From Stereum hirsutum FP-91666 SS1 (Eukaryota > Basidiomycota > Agaricomycetes > Russulales > Stereaceae), in assembly GCF_000264905.1 (NCBI RefSeq), contig NW_006763133.1, forward strand, positions 3,047,152 to 3,111,151: a DNA stretch of 64,000 bases. The letters are read 5' to 3'. The translations under genes and the position numbers were made by a program. The notes under the pieces were generated by a model that made no database searches, had not been told where the DNA came from, and worked only from the letters and a program-made list of their open reading frames with translations. Below, one piece after another: positions 57,096 to 64,000 of this stretch. How positions within the stretch are numbered: the stretch's first letter is position 1; each line of letters starts with the position of its first letter.

Positions 57096-59089
57096 TCACA
57101 TCCACCTCCTCGCAGGCTCAGGCGGAAACACATGCAGCATCTGCACCGCATAATGCAACACATGCGACGTCGCCATCTCCGGCGTCACACCCAGCATACC
57201 TCCCGGGACGGCCCCATCGTGATGACGCTCGCAGCCCCCGGGCCACTTCCCGCCATGACTAGGCATCCTGGGCGAAGACTTTGGAGCCACTGGAAGCGCG
57301 AATAAATCCTTTTCCTCGACATCTAGCGCGGCATTTCCACCACATCTTTTGATCGCCTCTAGTCGGACTACTGGCAAATTCGCATCAGCAACCTCCTCGA
57401 CCTCAACCTCGAGCTCTTCGTTCCTACCCCACTCAAGCTCAGCGTCGTCGTCGTCATCTTCTTCTTCTTCTTCGTTATCTGTTGAAGGTGATCTAGCCCT
57501 AGCATAGGTATGCACGGCGTACTCCGTAAGCTCATCCTCAGGCGTGATACACCCCTCGCTCGAGCTCGGCGACGACGAGCCAGACCGGTCAGAAGACGAC
57601 CCTGATCTCGAAGAGGGCGAGTATCTTCTCCCAGTACGATATGGTTCCGCCGTAAGCAACCCATTCCCTTTGTTCTCGTTGTTATCGTCGTCGTTTTCTG
57701 GACCACCCGACTCTGAATTTGCCGCAAAGTGGCGCAATGGAGGACGGGTGGGCGTGGTTGGGAATGTGGCTGTGGAGGCAGGAGCGGGGCTAGCGAAGAT
57801 TTTGTAGGCGTAGACTAGTGGGTCTTCGTCGAGGGAGGAGGGCACGGTGACGGGGAGACCTGAGGATGATGGTTCGACGGGAGAAGCTTCGGTGGTGGTG
57901 ACATAGGGTAGCGAACTCGAAGACAGCGAGCTTCTAGGTCTAGGGGAGAAGCCGACGACCGGATCGAATTCGATACTGGGAGGGCTGTAAATATATTGGT
58001 CGTCTGGGTCTGAAGACGACAGGGTGGGTGAGGATGGAGAAGAAAAGAGTCCGGTGTGAAGCCAATGGCGGCGACCAGCGCGGGCTAGTATTATCGAGGT
58101 TACGGTCAGCTCAGACCATGAGACGTGAAAGTATGGAGTATATTGAGACTTACGGCAAATCATCTCGTCCTCGCTGAGGAAGAATGTATTCGTTTTTGTG
58201 ATCTCCCTACGTATGCCCGCCAGGGACATACGGCTATTGGGATCGATGACCAGGATACGACGAAGCAAGCGGTTTGCTTCGATCGAAAGCAAGAAGTTCT
58301 GCATGAAGAAAGTCGGGTCGGACAGAAATCCTGAGAGGTTCTCGTCCATGTCTTCTTCATCACTGGTAGATGCACTGGACCAAGGCTCTTGGCCCGTTAG
58401 CATAGCGAAGAGGAGAACACCGAGTGACCAGATGTCGCTGAGACCGCTGGAATATTCTTCCGTGCCATTCGCCGCCAGCATTTCTAGTATAAGATCTCAT
58501 TGTCAGACCAACTCGCTCTTACCTCCGACCCATCCGCAGAGAAACGGAAAAAGTGCCCACCTGGACTCATAAACCTTTCATCCCCACCCGAACAGTCCAC
58601 AGACATATCCATCTCCGACGCGCGCCCGAAATTAGCCAACACGACCCTCCTCCCATCCTCCTCCAAAAACACATTCTGCGGGCTCAGATCCCTATGATAC
58701 ACCCCCCTCCTCTGACACGCCTCCACCGCATCGAGGACCTGCACAAACACGCCCTTCAATATCTCATCGTTCCCATAAAACATATCGTCCGCAATCGACG
58801 CCGCGAGACTGTTGTCAGGCTCGCAGAAGTCCATGACGGAGAAAGTGTGCCCTGCACGCCGGAAGGTGAAGTAATGTCTCTGTACGTTAGCGTGATCGAA
58901 ATCGACGAGCGAGTCGTAGATGCGACGTTCGCGTTGGTGGGAGGTGTTGGTGAGGCATTTGACGGCGTAGGGCTGGCCCCCGAAGATGTCGCGGGCGTGG
59001 TAGAGGTTGCCAGAAGGGGTGGAAGAAAGTACGTCGCCGAGAACGAGAGACTCTGAGACGAAGGCGCTGCCTGAGAAGTCCCGTGTCAT
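57096..59089 (-). CDS. Ser/Thr protein kinase-like protein with degenerate DFG motif
   Basis: Exons 59089-58561, 58483-58154 and 58084-57096 give 615 residues. The kinase domain covers about residues 10-290: YAVKCL with the ATP-binding Lys, VYHRDLSPQNVFL as catalytic loop, FMSPEMLA in the activation segment and SDIWSLGVLLFAMLTGQEPW. Two sites deviate from active kinases: the loop Lys of HRDxKxxN is Ser, and DFG reads NFG (VVLANFGRA). The C-terminal half is disordered, with Ser-rich tracts, acidic runs (EEEEEDDDDDAELEW) and HYAVQMLHVFPPEP at the end. Layout resembles fungal Ran1/Ksp1-like kinases. It may be a pseudokinase or a kinase with altered metal binding. Intron 58085-58153 is 69 nt with no stop in frame. 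Confidence 0.88.
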
Positions 59090-60128
59090 GACGAGAGTTG
59101 AGTAGAAAAAAAAGGAAGAAAGAAAGAGGTCTTGAGACGGGAAGGTGGCGAGAGAATGAAATCCGGTTCCAGTTCAGCAAACTAGTTATATACACATCCA
59201 GTGTGCTCAGGCGGCAGAGTCGCAAATCTAGGCAAGACAGGTCCGAGGTCGTACATGGCTTCTTTGAGTGCACGGAGCAGTGGGTGGGGTTTCGTTGGTG
59301 AGGGTGTTTCGGAAGCGGGAGATGAGCTGTATCGCGTCGATGTCTCGGACGAACCTTTGCTGAACCTCACCGCGGCATTCCCGGATGGAACAACCCAACG
59401 CCACTGTGGCGAGCGTGGATGCTATAGCCTCCCAAGAATTCGTGTTGTCGCCAACGAGTGAGGGTACTGTACCAGCAAAAAAAAGCAAAGATAACACGAC
59501 ACGCAAGCCGTCATGACCAAAAAAAATGGAACAGGGGGGCAGACCCGATAATTGAACGCTACGACAACGTTAATTAACGCTTAACGAAACACACAGGCCC
59601 TAAACACACAACCACTATTACCACAAACAACGAGAGTGAATAGATATAAAAAAGGACACTCAATCAAAAAGACGAAACCAGAATCCATGACAATGATAAT
59701 CGGAGGATGAGAACGGCGGGGTGGGGATAGGTTAGTTAGCTGGGTATATAGCAGGGCTAGTGATCGTTCACTGTCAACACAACCGAAACACAACACAAAC
59801 GCACACCACCAGCTAGGAAATGGAGAAGCGAAAAATATGATGTCACGTATAAAAGGCCCGGATAGTATGAGGAAAAACGTCCGATAGATGTCCGTGGGTA
59901 GGTAGTGGGATACTTAGGTACGGTAAATAAGACGTATGGACATCCTATGGACATGACGGGGGGACGGAGGTAGCTAGTACTAGGTGATTTTTATCGTGAA
60001 CATGACATTTTCGCCCCGCCTAGCGAGCGAGTGATATGAAGGGACCAAACGAGTGTGAGGTGATCAATTAATCCAACAGAGAAGCCAGCCCAAAAATGGG
60101 AATGAAGAAATTGAAATAGGTAGTGAAA
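59090..60128. other. Intergenic region, no recognisable gene
   Basis: Kinase promoter and the 3' region of the double-psi beta-barrel gene. Only short frames are seen; homopolymeric A runs occur near 59476 and 59519. Confidence 0.5.
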
Positions 60129-61291
60129 TTAAGCCGCCGCGACAGCCTGGCCGGCAGCGACGAGGCCTCCAAGGCCGATGATGACCTGGTTCCCTTCGTT
60201 GATGTTTCCAGTCGCCGCCGAGCCTGAAAGCGTGCCCGAAGACTCCGCAAGACCACTCGCCGAAGCGGTGGCACTGGCTGCAGACGACGAGGGAGTGGCG
60301 GACGACGACCATGCGGAGGACGAAGACCATGCGGAGGAGGAGCTCCAGGAGCTGCTACTCCACGAAGAAGAGCTGCTCCAGGTAGAGCTGGAGGACCAGG
60401 TGCTGGAAGTGGTCGGGGCGACCCAGGTGGAGGACGTCGTGGGGGCGACCCAAGTGGACGACGTGGTGGGCTCTACCCAGGTAGACGAAGTGGTCGGGGC
60501 GACCCAGGTGGAAGAGGTGGTTGGAGCCACCCAGGTCGAGGAGGTGGTCGGGGCGACGTACGTGTAGGTAGAGGTGTCACCTCCTCCCCCGCCGTTGACG
60601 AAGTTCCAGGTACCATAGAGGACACCGACGGACTCATCGGCGAAGTAGTCGAAGAGGCCACGGGAGAAGTCCAAACCACCGTAGGGGCAGCCGGGGCACT
60701 GATACAGAAAGACAGCCGATTAGATCGGGTATACTCAATAAGACGGAGAGAACGCACCTCATCCTGGATCTGGGCAGTCGTAGTCTTTCCGTTGGCGGTG
60801 ATAGTGATACTGTCACCACAGTAGGGACCAGGGTAGCCACTTCCGTATTGCTATGAGGATTCGCACGTATAAGTTTCCGCAACAAAAAAGTGCGTGGCTA
60901 CCAAGGGCAATGCAACTTACATCGGAGTTCAGGGCAACAATCTACAAAACTATTGTCAGACATGACTTAGTCTAGTTACACAGGATGAAGGGGTACTCAC
61001 GAAGTCAGAGGCAACATTGGTGTTACCGCAGGAGCCACTATGAAATCCGCCCTCAATGATCCGCCTTCCTTTTCAGATTAACGGAACGAAGACTCACAGG
61101 CCAACATCATAGAAGGTAAACCTCATATTGTCATATCTCTTTGAGAGCACCTCAGGATCTCTCTTGTCCGTTGGGTGACGAGCAGCGATGTCGTGGTGAC
61201 GACGAGCATGGCCGCTGTGGTCATTGGCAAGAGCGAGGTAGGGCAGTGCGAAGGAGAGAGCGGAGAAAGCGACGAGGGACGAAGCGCGCAT
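60129..61291 (-). CDS. Secreted RlpA-like double-psi beta-barrel protein with repeat tail
   Basis: Exons 61291-61098, 61037-61001, 60941-60921, 60850-60758 and 60698-60129 give 304 residues. A signal peptide (MRASSLVAFSALSFALPYLA) is followed by a His-rich pro-region with a DKR and a SKR site. The barrel domain has TFYDVGLGSCGNTN, IVALNSDQYGSGYPGPYCG, QIQDECPGCPYGGLDFSRGL and YGTWNFV, the expansin/barwin/RlpA fold seen in fungal loosenin- and cerato-platanin-like wall proteins. Six VAPTTSSTW repeats, Trp-Ser-rich repeats and a hydrophobic C-terminus (IIGLGGLVAAGQAVAAA) follow; the last suggests a GPI anchor. Likely a wall-attached carbohydrate-binding protein. The His of the active expansin motif is not evident, so catalysis is unlikely. 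Confidence 0.88.
60396..60557 (-). repeat. 27-bp minisatellite, six units
   Basis: Six tandem 27-bp units encode the nine-residue repeat VAPTTSSTW (one unit has VE in place of VA). They lie between the barrel domain and the Ser/Trp-rich tail. Because the unit is a multiple of three, gain or loss of units keeps the frame. Confidence 0.85.
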
Positions 61292-61935
61292 TGTGTTCGG
61301 AGTCGGTGAGGGTGTTAAGGATAGTGGTGAACAAAAGAGGGATGGAGGCTGAAGAGCCCGTTGGTGAACGTACAGAGGCCTTGGGGAAGAACGACGAGGA
61401 AAGAGCGGGCTCACGACGGGCAAGATTTCTTTGGCGACGCTTGGCGGCAGCGTCCAACCAGGTTCGACCCACCCACATGGCTCCCGTCCCTTCGTCGCCT
61501 TGGCACACGCTTTTCCTCCCTCTCGGCCTTTCCACCCCGCCAGGGTCCATCACTCACAGATTTTCCTTCGAGGCAAACAGCGAGATTGAATTCTGCATAA
61601 CAGGCGGCATGGATACACTTTTCAAGCTCGGAAACAGCGATGAATACAACGAGTGAGGATCAAAACAGTCGACGACGGATGCAGCTAAGAACGGGTCATT
61701 CACTCCAATCCCCGCTTCATTTTGGTTTACCCCTTCGCTCCTCCTCTCCATCTGCCTGCCACCCACCCTCAAGCCAACCGTGCGCGCACCGACGGCCGCA
61801 TCAAACATCGCAAAGCAAAATGAAAAGGAAGAAGCGTGTGGAGGAGGAAACGTGCGAAGAGTAAAGAACAACAGACGGAGCAAGAAAATATGATCGAAAC
61901 ATAAGCGAAAAAAACGACATTCCTCAACCACCACC
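61292..61935. other. Intergenic region between the beta-barrel gene and SSB
   Basis: Promoter of the double-psi beta-barrel gene and 3' end of SSB. No gene is supported. Confidence 0.5.
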
Positions 61936-64000
61936 TCACCGGATACCAGCGGTCGCCTTCTGGAGCGCACGCTTGATGCCCAACTGCGCCTTGCGCAACT
62001 CGTCCGCCGTCGAGTCCTCAATCTCGAGCTTCTCGAGCGCACGGGCGAGCTCAGACTCAACCTGCGACTTAGCTCCACGCTTAAGCTTCATGCCGATCTC
62101 GGGCGAGGTGATGGTGCCCTCGACTTGGTGGATGTAAGCCTCCAAGTCGGACTTGGCCTCGTGACGGGCAGAGAACTCCTTGTCGGCCTGCTTGAACTGC
62201 TCAGCATCCTTGATCATCTGGTCAATCTCTGCCGATGAGAGACGGCCGACGGAGTTGGTGATGCCTGGAGAAAGTCGACATCGTCAGCACAGATGCGATT
62301 GAGTATGGGCTAGAAAGAGACATACTGATGGAAGCCTTCCGGCCGGAAGCACGGTCCATAGCGGATACCTTCAAAAGACCGTTGGCATCGACCTCAAAGG
62401 TGGTAACGAGCTCAGCCTGGCCACGGGGCATCGGTGGGATACCAGTGAGCTCGAACTCGCCGAGGAGACGGTTGTCGCGGCACTGGGTACGCTCACCCTC
62501 GTAGCTGGAGAGGAGATGCCCATGAGTGTACGTCACATGCGCAGAGGATAGAGCGAACTTACACGGGGAAGGTGACCTGGGTCTGGTTGTCCTCAACGGT
62601 CGTGAAAGTACGCGACTTGTTGGTGGGGATAGGGGTGTTCCTGGGCACGACGATACCGAAGACATCGCCCTGCATGGCAACACCGAGGGAGAGAGGAGCG
62701 ACATCGAGAAGGAGGAGGTCCTGGGTCTTCTCGGAGGTCTGACCGGTCAAGACGGCGGCCTGAACAGCAGCACCGTAGGCGACAGCCTCGTCGGGGTTGA
62801 TTGACTTGTTGAGCTGACGGCCACCGAAGAACTCAGAAACCAAAGCCTGGATCTTGGGAATACGGGTGGAGCCACCGACGAGGACGATGTCGTCGACCTT
62901 CTCACGGGGCATCTTGGCGTCCTTCAAGACCTTCTCGACGGGCTCCATCGTGGACTTAAAGAGGGTGGCGTTGATCTCCTCGAAACGGGCACGGGAGATG
63001 TTGGCCGAGAAGTCCTCACCCTGTACGATATAACCCGTTAGATCGAATATTATTTGCACAACACGAACAGAGATGACGGACCTGGAAGAGCGAGTCAACC
63101 TCAACGGTAGTCTGAGCGACGGAAGAAAGCGTCCTCTTCGCACGCTCGCAAGCACTCCTCAATCTCCTGAGGGCACGAGCGTCGTCGGAGATGTCGAGCT
63201 TGGTCTTCTTCTTGAAGTCGTTCTTGAAGAAGTCAAGGAGGGCGTTATCGAAGTCCTCACCACCCAAATGGGTGTCACCAGCGGTGGCCTTGACGGCGAA
63301 GACACCACCGGTGATGTTAAGGAGGGAGACATCGAAAGTTCCACCACCGAGATCGAAGATGAGGACGTTGCGCTCGGTCTTGGATTGCGAGTCGAGACCG
63401 TAGGCGATGGCAGCGGCGGTGGGCTCGTTGATGATACGGAGAACATCGAGACCGGCGATGGCACCGGCGTCCTTGGTGGCAAGACGCTGGGAGTCGTTGA
63501 AGTAGGCGGGCACGCTGACGAATCCGTAATATCATCAACACGCGGCCCAGAAAAACGTTATAGGGGGGAACGCACGTAACGACGGCCTTCTTGACCTCCT
63601 TTCCGAGCTTGGCCTCAGAAATGTCCTTCATTTTGGTGAGAACCATGGCGGAGATCTCCTGGGGGCTGAAAGTCTTCTCGTCACCGAGGTACTCGACCTG
63701 GATCAGAGGAGAGCCGTCCTTCTCGACGACGGTGAAAGGCCAGTGGGTCATGTCCTACGAGCCAATACGAGTGACATAAATTGAATAGACCGATAAAAAT
63801 CTAAATCGACGGAATAAAAATACCTTCTTAACATCGGGGTCACTGATGGGCGGATTAATAAACATTGGTGTATAGCAATCAAAGCGAGGACTCACTCAAA
63901 GCGGCGACCGATGAGACGCTTGGCATCGAATACAGTGTTGCGAGGGTTCATGGCGGCCTGGTTTTTGGCAGCATCGCCGATCAAGCGCTCCTCGGCGGAG
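61936..64000 (-). CDS. SSB1: Ribosome-associated Hsp70 Ssb, 5'-truncated by the window edge
   Basis: Exons inside the window: 64000-63896 (incomplete), 63842-63824, 63754-63576, 63514-63082, 63020-62563, 62504-62326 and 62264-61936. The protein enters at [16 protein letters not shown] and runs to the stop. Hsp70 motifs are present: [37 protein letters not shown] and [11 protein letters not shown]. It is assigned to Ssb rather than Ssa by [20 protein letters not shown], by [20 protein letters not shown] and by the end [20 protein letters not shown] without a C-terminal EEVD. Ssb binds nascent chains at the ribosome with the RAC co-chaperones Ssz1 and zuotin. One coding exon is only 19 nt (63824-63842). 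The first roughly 50 residues lie beyond the window. Confidence 0.95.

Noticed and set aside
61936..62264. Missing EEVD at the Hsp70 C-terminus read as truncation
   Set aside because: Ssb-class Hsp70s lack EEVD, and the rest of the tail matches Ssb.

Overview
The window is nuclear DNA from a filamentous basidiomycete, most likely an Agaricomycete. Nearly every gene is split by many short introns (mostly 50-70 nt, GT...AG), some exons are very small, and the gene content is fungal (JSN1-type PUF protein, TmpA-like oxidoreductase, ribosome-associated Hsp70 Ssb, CE16 esterase, basidiomycete small secreted proteins). I rebuilt 24 protein-coding genes by joining exons in frame. I saw no rRNA, tRNA, CRISPR array or bacterial-type operon.

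Layout. 1-12 kb: a large RRM-RRM-PUF RNA-binding protein (+), small secreted protein copy A (+), then the divergent pair MOG1 (-) and NDC80 (+). 12-26 kb: a 14-exon TmpA-like membrane oxidoreductase (+), about 3.5 kb without a recognisable gene, a DUF2235 alpha/beta-hydrolase (+), an unrecognised Ser/Pro-rich protein (-) and a secreted CE16 esterase (+). 26-37 kb: FMP25-like RCC1-repeat mitochondrial protein (-), a short putatively N-myristoylated fungal protein (-), an F-box protein (+), then secreted protein copies B and C in tandem (-). 37-50 kb: MIT-domain protein (-), an orphan gene (+), augmin subunit HAUS6/AugA (-) divergent from chaperonin CCT1 (+), and CDC27/APC3 (+). 50-64 kb: an acidic disordered protein (+), then a minus-strand run: SRR1/BER1-like, TMA20, a protein kinase with a degenerate DFG motif, a secreted double-psi beta-barrel protein with a 27-bp minisatellite, and the 5'-truncated SSB Hsp70.

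Functional themes. NDC80 (kinetochore), HAUS6 (augmin), CCT1 (tubulin/actin folding), CDC27 (anaphase promoting complex), MOG1 (Ran cycle) and a BER1-like protein all touch mitosis or microtubules. TMA20, SSB and the PUF protein act on translation or mRNA.

The most unusual signal is the three-copy secreted protein family (A at 6.8 kb, B at 33 kb, C at 36 kb). The copies share signal peptide, Kex2-like sites, exon lengths, an invariant six-residue tail coded by a separate 21-nt last exon, and non-coding promoter elements more than 500 bp upstream. Copy A lacks one intron that B and C have. The promoter of copy B is interrupted by a 417-bp MITE with terminal inverted repeats and a TA target site.
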